From: Saccharomycopsis fibuligera x Saccharomycopsis cf. fibuligera
Lineage: Eukaryota > Ascomycota > Saccharomycetes > Ascoideales > Saccharomycopsidaceae
Assembly (NCBI GenBank): GCA_001936135.1
Contig: CP012821.1
Span: forward strand, 248,001 to 312,000
DNA length: 64,000 nucleotides
Direction of reading: 5' to 3'
In this document: piece by piece, positions 40,706-50,816 of the stretch
Layout of the letters: each line of letters opens with the position of its first letter
Position numbering within the stretch: position 1 is the stretch's first letter
The notes under the pieces: model-generated
What the model saw: only the letters and a program-made list of their open reading frames with translations
Databases searched by the model: none
What the model was told of the DNA's origin: nothing
Program-made: the position numbers and the translations under genes

Positions 40706-41155
40706 TTGCTGCGTCGCTATTCCTCCTCCAGCGCCCTCGTTCTTTGGCCGGCAGTTCTTCCAGCGTGGGAAACAGTTGTTGGGAGGCGCGACACCGGCGC
40801 TGCGGGGCTGTTGTCGGAGGTCCCGGAGACCGGGTGATGCCGTTTTTCTTTCGTTCTTCTCTTTGCTGCTCTCACAGACACCCGCTCGCGATTACTCAGC
40901 AGAAAATATCGGTCGGCGGTCGCGAAACGCTCGCCGCAGCGAGGGAGAGCCCACTCTATCGACCCATGTAGCGGTGGTTGGCGGTTTTCTCTTCTCTTCT
41001 CTTTTCTTTTCTTTTCTCTTCTCTGCTCTTCTCTTCTCTTGCTTCCTTTCCCCAGCTCACTGAATTCACACAAGCTTCAGCCTCGCTTGGACGCTCTCGC
41101 CAACCAGACATTCTCACCAACCAGACCTTCTCTAGACCAAGAACTGCACGCAACA
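40706..41155. promoter_or_regulatory. GC-rich upstream region of the first dienelactone-hydrolase-family gene
   Basis: 450 bases. A polypyrimidine tract of TTCTC/TTTTC units (40986-41048) ends about 110 bases before the ATG. No gene is seen in this stretch; the GC-rich frames are open by composition only. Confidence 0.5.
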
Positions 41156-41896
41156 ATGGCTTCTCTCAAACCTGGCGCTTGCTGTTTAGCCACCTACGAC
41201 CACGCCGGTGAGCCGGTCGGGGAAACCGTCACTGCCTACGGCTTGCCAACGTACGTCTCTGGGGACAAGTCTTCCAAGAAGCTTCTCGTCATCGCTGCAG
41301 ACATCTACGGCTACAAGTACAACAACAACCGCTTGATTGCCGACAAGTTCGCCAAGGCCGGCTACTACGTCCTCTTGCCGGACTTGTTGAACGATGACTT
41401 TGCGGTCAGCGGCCATCCGGACCCAGACTACTTGCCAAAATGGCTCCAGAAGCACAAGCCTGAAGACGTCTCCGTCGTGTTCACCGAGTACCTCAAGAAG
41501 GCCAAGGAGGACTTGAAGCCAGAGTTTACCGTTGCCGTCGGTTACTGTTTCGGCGCGAAGTTTGTCATCCAACACTTGTCCAGGGATGGTCTTTTGGACA
41601 CCGGTGCTTTGGCCCATCCGTCCTTCGTCTCGGAGGAGGACGTTCACAACGTGGCCAAGCCGATCTTGATCAGCGCTGCTCAGACCGACTCCATCTTCAC
41701 CGTTGAGTTGAGACGCAAGACTGAGGAAATTTTGGTCAAGAACAACAGCCGTTTCCAAATCGACTTGTTCAGCGGCGTGGTGCACGGCTACGCCGTCAGA
41801 GGCGACTTGTCCGACCCGGTCGTCAGCTACGCTCAAGCCAAGACTCTCGCCGACCAATTGACCTGGTTCAACGAGTTTGCTCCTCAGAAGAAATAA
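41156..41896 (+). CDS. AIM2: Dienelactone-hydrolase-family protein 1 (AIM2-like)
   Basis: 246 aa alpha/beta-hydrolase of the DLH family, like S. cerevisiae Aim2 (YDL086W), a cytosolic protein of unclear substrate. The Cys-Asp-His triad is intact: Cys131 in VGYCFGAKF, Asp178 in ISAAQTDSIF, His210 in FSGVVHGYAVRG. Family blocks DIYGYKYNNNRLIADKFAKAG, VLLPDLL and ALAHPSFVS are present. I take the ATG at 41156 because the family N-terminus (MAS...PGACC, compare Aim2 MASNQPGKCC) starts there; 39 further upstream codons are open but Ser/Pro-rich noise. Codons are strongly biased to TTG, AAG, GTC and GCC, suggesting high expression. It is followed in tandem by a close paralogue. Confidence 0.93.
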   Translation: MASLKPGACCLATYDHAGEPVGETVTAYGLPTYVSGDKSSKKLLVIAADIYGYKYNNNRLIADKFAKAGYYVLLPDLLNDDFAVSGHPDPDYLPKWLQKHKPEDVSVVFTEYLKKAKEDLKPEFTVAVGYCFGAKFVIQHLSRDGLLDTGALAHPSFVSEEDVHNVAKPILISAAQTDSIFTVELRRKTEEILVKNNSRFQIDLFSGVVHGYAVRGDLSDPVVSYAQAKTLADQLTWFNEFAPQKK

Positions 41897-42707
41897 GCAA
41901 GCGAAGCGTCCGTTCCCTCCTCCCCTGGGGGAGCGGTGTCGCGCAGCGTTGAGTTTTAGCTTCCGTGTTCCTGCGCCCACTTGCTGGTGGCTCCTTTCCA
42001 TAGATATAAATCTGATGCAAATTTACAGCGACGCACGCTCGAATGTAGAGCCGGCAGGCCTGTCTGGCTGGCAGTCTGGCAGTCTGGCAGCTGTGCGATG
42101 TCTTGTGTTTCTCCTCTGTTTCTCATCTGTTTCTCATCTACAGCCCTCCCTGTGTCTAGAGACGCTGCGTGGGGCTGTAGCGCGCGGCGGGCCGCGCGTG
42201 ATGGGAGCGTGAGCTCGCGTACGGTTGCAGGTCGAATGCAAAGACGTGCTGCGCTGGGCAGAACTGAGTTTGAGGTAGGGCTCGACACCTGCCGTTTGGC
42301 AGAATATAGTATATATATAGTATAGTACATATATATATATATATATATATATACGGGCTGCAGCCTCTAACTCCGACAGTGGGTTCGGCCATTCACCCAA
42401 TTAGGCGTTTCTCTCGTTCTGGCAGGTGCTGGTGCTGCTCGCTCAGCAAGCCTCGTAGTTGCGTATCCAGCGAAGCTCCCGGCTTTAAGCATAATAGCCG
42501 GCGAGCCTGCCTGCTTTAGTGCAGTGTCGCAACTTCGTAAAATGCCCAACTTCAACATGCCGGAAACTGGTGCCAGGTCCGGAAGCTGGCATATATGTAT
42601 ATATAGAGGGCACTTCCACCCAGCTTGTTTTGGGCCGTCTTCACCAGCAGCCGCTCCATCAATCCACAGCTGCTTTTGAAACCAGCCCGGCCGCCAGAAT
42701 CCCCAAA
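41897..42707. promoter_or_regulatory. Region between the tandem AIM2-like genes
   Basis: 811 bases, GC-rich with short tandem repeats: agtctggc units (42062-42088), tctgtttctca units (about 42115-42138) and a TA array at 42304-42354. A TATA-like stretch (gcatatatgtatatatag, about 42590-42607) lies about 100 bases before the second gene's ATG. No gene is seen. Confidence 0.55.
42304..42354. repeat. TA dinucleotide array
   Basis: An AT/TA-only array with a few interruptions, including an unbroken (TA)n of about 24 bases at 42329-42352. Confidence 0.93.
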
Positions 42708-43463
42708 ATGGCCTCCCACGAACCAAGTGCCTGCTGCCTAGAGACCACTGATCGCCCCGGTGAATCAGTAGGCAAATACCTCGACATGTACGGCTTGACC
42801 ACGTACGTCTCCGGCGACAAGGCCTCCGCAAGACTTCTCGTGCTCGGCGCTGACATCTACGGCTACCTGTACATCAACAACCGCTTGATCGCCGACCGGT
42901 TCGCCAAGGCCGGCTACTACGTCCTCTTGCCAGACTTGCTAGAAAACGACTTCGCCGTCAAAAACCACCCGGACCCCGGCTTCATACCTAGCTGGCTTCA
43001 AAGACACAAGCCAGAAGACGTTTCCGTTCTCTTCGCAGATTTTGTCAAGCTGGCCAAAGCCGACTTGAAGCCGGCGTACACCGTTGGCATCGGGTACTGC
43101 TTTGGGGCCAAGTTCGTCATCCAGAACTTGGCCAGCGACGGAGTCCTAGATGCGGGCGCCGTTGCGCATCCGTCTCTCGTTTCTGAACAGGAGGTGGAAG
43201 CCGTCGCTAGGCCGCTTTTGATCAGTGCTGCACAAACCGATGTGATGTTTGCCACGGACCTAAGACACAGAACTGAGGACATTTTGAGCAAGAACAGTCA
43301 GCGGTTCCAAATCGACTTGTTCAGCGGAGTGGGGCATGGGTTTGCCGTCAGAGGTGACTTGAGCGATCCGTTGGTCAAGTACGCCGCCTCGAAAGCCGTT
43401 AACGATCAGTTGGCTTGGTTCGATGAGTTCGCGCCAAAAGAGCCAACATTGCGAGCTGGCTGA
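42708..43463 (+). CDS. AIM2: Dienelactone-hydrolase-family protein 2 (AIM2-like, tandem paralogue)
   Basis: 251 aa, aligned without gaps to the neighbouring gene over nearly its whole length, so a tandem duplication. The triad Cys131 (GYCFGAKF), Asp178 (ISAAQTDVMF) and His210 (FSGVGHGFAVRG) is kept, so it should be active. It differs by a slightly longer, Arg/Gly-containing C-terminus and scattered substitutions. Two CTG codons fall where the first copy has Lys (Y-x-YINNR and FVK-x-AKAD). A TATA-like element lies about 100 bases upstream. The substrate is unknown; the family includes carboxymethylenebutenolidases. Confidence 0.92.
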   Translation: MASHEPSACCLETTDRPGESVGKYLDMYGLTTYVSGDKASARLLVLGADIYGYLYINNRLIADRFAKAGYYVLLPDLLENDFAVKNHPDPGFIPSWLQRHKPEDVSVLFADFVKLAKADLKPAYTVGIGYCFGAKFVIQNLASDGVLDAGAVAHPSLVSEQEVEAVARPLLISAAQTDVMFATDLRHRTEDILSKNSQRFQIDLFSGVGHGFAVRGDLSDPLVKYAASKAVNDQLAWFDEFAPKEPTLRAG

Positions 43464-43707
43464 GCCTGCTATGGCTTTCACATCGTGCTCGGAGCTTGAG
43501 GCTGGTGCACTGGCTCTTATCCATGTCTGATTAAACTAGCGCGTTTACCGTGAAGCAACTAGATGTTTTTGCGTGCGCAGTCTACTATATACAAAAGAAA
43601 TGTATTAAAGAGTGTATAGTAATAGAAATATAAATAAAATTGTCCTTCACAGCCCGGCTGCTGCGTAGACGCAATGTAGCAATGGTATTCGTTCGCAGCA
43701 GCACCAG

Positions 43708-43891
43708 CTATGCCAAACCTCCGGCCACTGATTCTCTTTTAGGCACCCATGTTTCCGCAAAAATGTCTTTCAACGTCTGCGCAATAAGTGATACAAACAC
43801 GTCCATGTGCTCGTTGAACAGTGGCAATTCCAGTAATAAGAGATTTTCGATCTTGATGCATTTTTGGGCCTTTTCAGAAATACTTTCATCA

Positions 43892-43923
<32 letters not shown>

Positions 43924-46900
43924 TCCCTTGGTGTTGATCAACACAATCTTCTTGTCCAAGCTTGCTTCGCGGCTGACCTTTGCTCCATTCTCAAAAGCTC
44001 CAGTGAGCCCGCCCAACACTTTTTCCTTTAATTTAGGCTTGTTCTTGCTACCTGAGCTGTTTTTTGCATTGGCCTTCTCGTTACTGATGACGTATTCATG
44101 GTAATGTATCCTGTTCTGGCGGTCCTCGTTGGTGAGCGCCTTAATTTGCTCACAGTGTGCTAGACAAACGTTGATCTTGTTGAGAACTTCATTGCTGAGC
44201 AAGATGAGCTTTTTCTTTAGGAGGTCAGACTGTTGCTGGGCAAAGTTGTGTCTTCTGAGTTTCATTCTAGTTGCTTCTGTCTCTGTCCCTGTTTCTGTAG
44301 CTGCGGATACAGTATAGCAGTTAGCAACTCTTTGGTATGCACTAGTGACGCTGACGTTGACGTTGATTAAATTCTGAATCAGATTCATGTGCTGAATAAC
44401 TGATCTTTGCAATTTATTCAATCTTTCATATTTGTGCTTGAAGTCCAACACAAGATTAACAAACTTGATTCTTTCTGGTGGAAGCATATTGTACTGAGTT
44501 GCACGCAATTGATAGCCTTTCAAATTAGCTGGATCATAACGACTTTTGGCTCTTGTGGGTACCTTGATTGGCTTTTGTGAGTGTTGGGGAAGCAGTGAAG
44601 CAGCACCGTCACAGACACTGCTTTGTCCTATTGAAAGCTGCAGCGTAGAAGTATCAGTCATTATTGAACTTGCCGCCAGCAGGGAAAACATCGGTGGCGG
44701 CAGTCTGGAACTGTTTCGGCCGCTCTTCAGCATATACTGGCCACTTCTCACAGACGAATTACCACTTTTAAAGCTCACTTGTGATTGGGAATTGCTTAGG
44801 ACCTTGGCTACTCGATGATGCTGACTTTTAGCATCATATGCATGCGCGTTTGAGCTATCATGCGTATCATTTACCCCATTTTTAGCCCTGTTTATATCAG
44901 AAATCATCTCGTGAATCAAATCTTTGGCCTCCTTAAGTTTGATAATTTTCTCTGCCGCTAAGTTGGCCTTCGCCGCGTGGGAAATCAACTGATCCAATAA
45001 GAGCCTGTATTTCACTAGTCTTTGGATTGGTTTGATTAGCAAACTGGGCAAGTCCCATGACGTTGCCTCAGTAGTTTTCAAGATAGTTAGCGACTCAGTG
45101 TACCATTTGACAAAATCTGGTCCACCAGAAACATTTAATTTCTTTAGTAGAAGCAGTTGTCTTTGATCAAAACTCTTGCTGTAAACAAAGTGGTTTTTGA
45201 AGAAGTGGTATTTGGAATTAGTAAAATACCGAAGCATAATCTCGCCAGTATCAACCGATGTTGATTTGGCAACCCAAATCATCCTGCGAAGAAATTCAAT
45301 GTCAATACTATCATGCTTCAAGTGCTTTGCTAATTGCAACACAGTTGTGGGAGAATAAATTATATCTTGCTTGATGTTTGTTGGAGATGCTAAGGAAAGC
45401 AAAGTTCTGTTTGTACCATCGACGCTTTCACTAATATCGTCCCATTGGTTCTTGCTACTTCTCTCTTCCGCGGCTTTGGCAATCGCATTTTTCAACTCTT
45501 GGAGCACGTCATCAAGAAACAAATCACTCATTGAGATTAACTCCTGGATGTTACCAAAAATTGCATGTTTTTCATCATTACTCAACAAGTACCGGTACTG
45601 ATCATAACCAAGGGTTTTTATGTAAACATCCACAATGATCAGCAAATCATTGCGATAGTTGATCTCCGTCTCTAAAAGTTCAAGTAAGCACTTATCATAT
45701 GAAGATAAGCAGTTCTGCTCAAATTCGTCACTCTCTGTTTGCATATCACTCTTTATACTGATATGGTTTGCATTGATCAGTGATGGCTTGTAGTCTACAT
45801 AACTGAAGTTCGCTGACGTGTTGCTGGTCGCTTTACTTCCTGCAGTTCTGCTGAAGACAGTGGGAAAAGTGCCTAACGAAGGTACTGAAAACTGGCTTGA
45901 AATATGCGAAATGGAACTTTTATTGAGGTTTTCTGGAGGCTGCAGTCGCTTAGCGTCACTATTTTCGTTTATTTCCTTTATTTGCTGGCTCATGCTGGTC
46001 TCGTTACCAAACACATTTTGCCATAGCGAAGTTGCATAAGGATTTGAATTTATTGTATATACGTTCATGGTATTCGGTGGGCTATTGCTATTTTGATTTT
46101 CTTCCGAGTATACTACGGGCATTGGCTGTGGCTGGTGTAATACCTCTTGTGTGATTGTTTTTTGTTTAGCTTGCAAATTCAATATAGTATTGTAATTGAC
46201 AACTTTTTGCTCAATCGCACTGTCATTAGTTTTGTAGGATGAACTGACTTCCAGACTTGGTTCGTTGTAAGTAAAATGATTATTATCGAGTGCTTTTTTT
46301 TCCCAGTTGCTTTCACTATCTGAGAACGCTAAAGTTGGAGTCTCAAGTGAGATTGTATTGCGTCTCAAGGAGAAGGGCAGCTTTAATACTGCACTAAAAT
46401 GTTTGAATGGATCCTCTGCTAAAGGTGAAGAGACGGGCGAAGCAAGCTGTAACGGCTTAGGTTTTCTTTTCTGTTTCACTGGTTGGACTTCATATTTTTT
46501 GTCCAAATTTTCCGAGGCAATATTCTCATGTTTGAAGTGTTCTTTCAGGACCATCAGATAACTATCCAAGCAAAGATTGAGCTTGTCAATAGTACTTGAC
46601 AGCCTGGTATATTCTTTAATGATGGAATCCTTCCAATATTGACTTTCTTCTTGCCAATACTTTTCTTGTTGAGCATCATGGTCCCCAAAAAGCAACTTAA
46701 GCTTCCCATTTATTTGGTCTGTTTGCAGCGTTTCCTTACCCAAAGCACCATTTTGACTATATTCGAGCATATTTTTATTCTGTTTCTCATGGCTGTTCTC
46801 GGCCGTGGGCGTGGTATACTTGTACTCATAATGGAGCTGGGTAGAAAACAGTGGCAGCAAAAAAGCAGGCGACTTGGGCTTTTTGGCCCTTGGAGATTCG

Positions 46901-47088
46901 CAAATAACAATCTCTTTCAAAATCGATGGTTTGCGCCATTTTTTGCTGCTGTTACTGCTGCTTGATGTAGCGTATCTGTTATAGCTGTTATAGTAGGCTG
47001 TGGAAGCGGGAGTATTGGGGAATGAAGAGTATCTGGAAGAAGAGGCACTCAACACTGATTGGTCCTGTTGGCTGCGCTTACTGGACAT
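43708..47088 (-). CDS. Dbl-homology (RhoGEF) protein with C-terminal BAR-like region
   Basis: 1126 aa. A Ser-rich N-terminus (with a K-rich RAKKPKS patch) precedes a DH domain at about residues 466-735: LLELLETEINYRNDLLIIVDVYI, a mid-domain helix with TTVLQLAKHL, and the hallmark helix SLLIKPIQRLVKYRLLLDQL (about 670-690). No PH domain is evident. The C-terminal third (about 860-1110) is helical and ends LLLLELPLFNEHMDVFVSLIAQTL, resembling a BAR domain. DH plus BAR without PH is the arrangement of S. cerevisiae Fus2 (mating cell fusion) and of animal Tuba. It should act on a Rho-type GTPase, possibly Cdc42. The Fus2 link is by architecture only; orthology is not shown. Confidence 0.8.
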
Positions 47089-48511
47089 AGCAAATATTTC
47101 TAAATTATATTCTATTCAATGTTGCTCTTCGTTGTTTCCAAGTTAATAAAGTCTTTGAATACAAAAAGTCTTTGGTTGTCGATCAGCAAGATTCTTTAAC
47201 GGCGCGACAAAAATTGAATAAAGAATCCATAATCAAAATTGCGAAAATAAAGCAGAACTGTTTAAGAACAGGTCCTGAGTGTTTATATTAATCCAGTGAT
47301 TCCTGCATTTGTTGGCTCAATTTTTGAGCGCTAAGTAGGCAAACGACAAGTAACAAACACGTCAGATCCCTTCCGTGGGATCCTAGATCGTATCTTCTGT
47401 AGAATATATCCATCATCATTCCTGCTTGTAATCCCTTTGTACGTTACGCGTCAACTTCAGTAGCAACGTGGCTATGTTTCAACTTTGTATGAAAGCATGG
47501 TTCTTGTCTGCTGCTTGTGTTTCCCTTACTTTTTTGTTTTGTTTTGTTCTTGCGTCGGTCCAAAACTATCTTTCGGGGCTCATGTTGTAATTTTTGCGTT
47601 TTTCTTTTTTTCAAGTCTGAAACTGCGGATCGCAGCATTAAGGGCCTCCTTGACTGAAAACTCTTCCTACTTCATTGTTCATAATCTATATATAGAATCG
47701 TAAAAAGTGAAAAAAAGATCAAATCTGGAAAAAATTAATTATGAAGTCTCACAAAAAAAAGCATAAATGAATTAAAATAAAATAAAATGATAAATAGATG
47801 CGCTCTTTGGATACAGCAGCGTGATTTATTAGCTTTTGACTGCCCTATCCTTTCTTATGGGACATGACAAAAAAACAGACACCAGAAATGAACCAAATCA
47901 GTACCGAGAACTCAGATCTACCATATCACAGTATATAGCGAGCTTAGATACGATGATCAGAACAATTACTTGATCCAATAACTATTTATCCCGCCAGTAA
48001 ACTAGCTATCAGTGCTGGTAAAAAAAGGGTACTCGGTCTGGTGGATCCGATGCGGTCACTGATATAGGACTATAGTTTAACCTTAAAGCTGCTCATCTTT
48101 TTCTCTAACTTTAAAGGCTTAGGCTATTGCAATAGACTATATTCTTCTATAGTAAAGTATCTACACCATGCCTTTAGTTTCGTTTCGAGTTACTAGCAAG
48201 AAACACAAGAAACCCCGATGTATGGGCACATGGATAGATGGACAGAAGGGATGAATGGTCCATCGGAACGCTGCGGTGAATTTTCCCGATATCCATATAG
48301 CCGTTTTGCTGAGTATATAAATCGTGCTCGTTTCCCCAGATTTCCCCCATATTGCCCCAGATTTTTCTATTATGCTGCTTCCTCAAACGAATCAACCGAT
48401 ATACTTCTCCTTCGATACTTCTTCACGAAACTTTTACTACCAATTTATATTACCAACACTGTTGCATTTTTGCCTAAAACTTAGAAAAGGAAACAGTCTA
48501 CCAAGATTAAA
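47089..48511. promoter_or_regulatory. Divergent region DH protein / LRA3
   Basis: 1423 bases between two start codons. Near LRA3 there is a TATA-like element (gagtatataaat, about 48309-48320) and CGG-rich motifs that could bind a Zn2Cys6 factor: CGGAACGCTGCGG (about 48263-48275) and CGGTCT...CCG...GCGG (about 48034-48054). No coding ORF is convincing. Confidence 0.45.
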
Positions 48512-49720
48512 ATGGCCGTCAAAGAATTCCCTAAAATTAAACAAGTGAAAACTTACCTCACCGCCCCAGGGGTCGGTGCTGATTATCATGATGTTGAAAA
48601 AGGCCACTGGTTAGTCGACAACCCATTTGCCACTCCAATGGCAAAGTATCCAGAATACAAGCACTCGCGGGCAAGCTGGGGGCTTAATGCTCTTGGCAGT
48701 TTTTACATTGAGATTATTGCTGAAGACGGCACTAAAGGAATAGCTACGGGATTTGGGGGAAAGGTCTCATGTATATTGATCCGTGATCATTTCAAACGGT
48801 TCCTAATTGGCGAAGACCCACGTAATTTGAATGTCATCTATGATAAATTGACTCGTTCATCAATGTATTATGGTCGCAAAGGTGTTACTATTGCCACTAT
48901 TAGTGCTATTGATTTGGCTCTTTGGGATTTATTGGGAAAAATTCGTAACGAACCAGTATATCAAATGATTGGTGGAGCAATTAAAAAGCAAATTGATTTT
49001 TACTGTACCGGAATCAGGCCAGACGCTGCTAAGCTGTTGGGGTTCAACGCTGCTAAAGTTCCTTTGCCATATTCTCCAGACGAAGGGCACCAAGGATTCC
49101 TCAAGAATGTTGAGTTTCTCCGTAAACATCGTCAGTTGGTTGGTGATGACTTTCCCTTGAGAGTGGATTGCTGGATGGCATTAACGGTACCATATACCAT
49201 TCAATTAGTCAAAGCCACAGAAGACTTGCACATTGACTGGTTTGAAGAAGTGCTCCATCCAGATGATATCGATGGATACGCTCAGTTGAAACAAGCAGTG
49301 GGTCACATTACAAAATTCACTACGGGAGAACATGAGTATACAAAATATGGTTTCCGCAAACTTATTGAAGGCCGTCATGTGGATATTTTGCAGCCCGATG
49401 TGATGTGGTGTGGTGGACTAACTGAGACTCTACGGATTGCTGCTCAAGCAGCCGCATACGATATCCCAGTGGTACCTCATGCTTCTGGTCCATATTCGTA
49501 TCATTTTGTCGCATCACAATTGAATACTCCGTTCCAGGAATATTTAGCAAATTCACCAGATAGCACTTCGGTGTTGCCGGTATTTGGGGATTTGTTTGTT
49601 GATGAACCAGTGCCGGAAAATGGGGTTTTGAAAGTTAGTGCATTGGATAAACCTGGTTTTGGATTGACATTGAATGAAAACGTGAGGTTGATTGATACTG
49701 ATGGATTGTTTGAAATCTGA
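48512..49720 (+). CDS. LRA3: L-rhamnonate dehydratase
   Basis: 402 aa, enolase-superfamily (mandelate racemase type) enzyme converting L-rhamnonate to 2-keto-3-deoxy-L-rhamnonate, Mg2+-dependent. It follows bacterial RhmD and fungal LRA3 along its length: HWLVDNPFA, SRASWGLNALGSF, ISAIDLALWDLLGK, FYCTGIRPD, DCWMAL, WFEEVLHPDD, TTGEHEYTKYGF, DILQPDVMWCGGLTE, VPHASGPYSYH and LDKPGFGLTLN. Metal-ligand acidic residues sit in the DCW, FEE and GEH segments. It is the third step of the oxidative rhamnose route whose first two steps are at 59.7-62.1 kb. Codon 171 is CTG (AAK-x-LGF) where E. coli has Glu. Confidence 0.9.
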   Translation: MAVKEFPKIKQVKTYLTAPGVGADYHDVEKGHWLVDNPFATPMAKYPEYKHSRASWGLNALGSFYIEIIAEDGTKGIATGFGGKVSCILIRDHFKRFLIGEDPRNLNVIYDKLTRSSMYYGRKGVTIATISAIDLALWDLLGKIRNEPVYQMIGGAIKKQIDFYCTGIRPDAAKLLGFNAAKVPLPYSPDEGHQGFLKNVEFLRKHRQLVGDDFPLRVDCWMALTVPYTIQLVKATEDLHIDWFEEVLHPDDIDGYAQLKQAVGHITKFTTGEHEYTKYGFRKLIEGRHVDILQPDVMWCGGLTETLRIAAQAAAYDIPVVPHASGPYSYHFVASQLNTPFQEYLANSPDSTSVLPVFGDLFVDEPVPENGVLKVSALDKPGFGLTLNENVRLIDTDGLFEI

Positions 49721-50816
49721 GTAGTGTTGGATTACCTAGAGAATCCCAATATCTTTGTATACAGAATCAGAAGTTCCAAATCCATAAACTTGCTGTTAAT
49801 TTCAAAATAATTACAAATCTAATTTTCTCTACTATAGACATTTTGTCTTTTATTTGTAGCCAATGTGTTCTTCATAATGCACTTTATCCTTTGCCTTGTC
49901 TGATTTGTATAAGTACAGAATAGATGGAATATAGAATGAACTAATATTCCAAACAGAACTATTCGATTCAAGTCGTTTTAGTTCGACCCTAATGATTATA
50001 ATACATACATTGCTCTTATTCTTAGATTTCAAGGTAAAAGGTATTGACAGGAGCATTGCAGCACAGAAGGGGCGGCGGAGAATTCCCTTAAATCAGAAAA
50101 TTAAAATCGTATCTTCGTGAGCGAAAAGTTTAAATCAATATGCCCAAAGTTTAAATATAAAAAAACAAAGTAAAAGAAAAAAAAAGTTTATCTGAACAAT
50201 TTTTTTTTTCATGTCAATATCGCTATATTCTTATTCTGCAATCATTGTCATAAATCATCATAATAAACTTTTGTTTTAATTTTCGGTGTCCAACTTTTTT
50301 GTGCTTGATTTGTACTGTTGCTAAATTCTTAATCATATGTTGATATAGCTATAAAGAGAATCTCGGTTCCCAAAGGGAAACAGCATTTTTTTTGTTTGTC
50401 TTTCTTTTCTTTTCTTACACTTGTGCTCAGGTCCATCCTACAAGTTGTTTTCTTTCTTTATTCTCTCAATTTTTAGCCAAACCAACAAAGCTAGCTGAAA
50501 GGCTGATGTATTGCGCATAGTTAATTGGAAAGAGGAATTAGTTTATTTGGATAGTACAGTATAAGATAAGATAAAAATGGTGTATTTGACAGTGTATCAA
50601 CGAAAAAACAAAAACAATAGGTCAAAACAAGTATAAAAAATTGTAAATGTATATGAAAATGTAGATATTAATAATAATTATTATGATTATAATTTGAACT
50701 AGAAATATAAATATTAATTAACACTCGATGTTAAGAAGTAAAGATAAGGAAGTTTGGTTGTGATATTTTTGAAAAATAGTACAGTAATTTGCAGTACAGG
50801 TTTAAAGAATTTTTTT
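49721..50816. other. Convergent intergenic region LRA3/SAC1
   Basis: 1096 bases between two stop codons, AT-rich, with several 8-10 base T or A runs. I see no gene or clear repeat here. Confidence 0.55.

Noticed and set aside
41186-42001. 271-codon minus-strand ORF antisense to the first AIM2-like gene
   Set aside because: High GC and biased codons leave the opposite strand open; the sense strand carries the complete catalytic triad.
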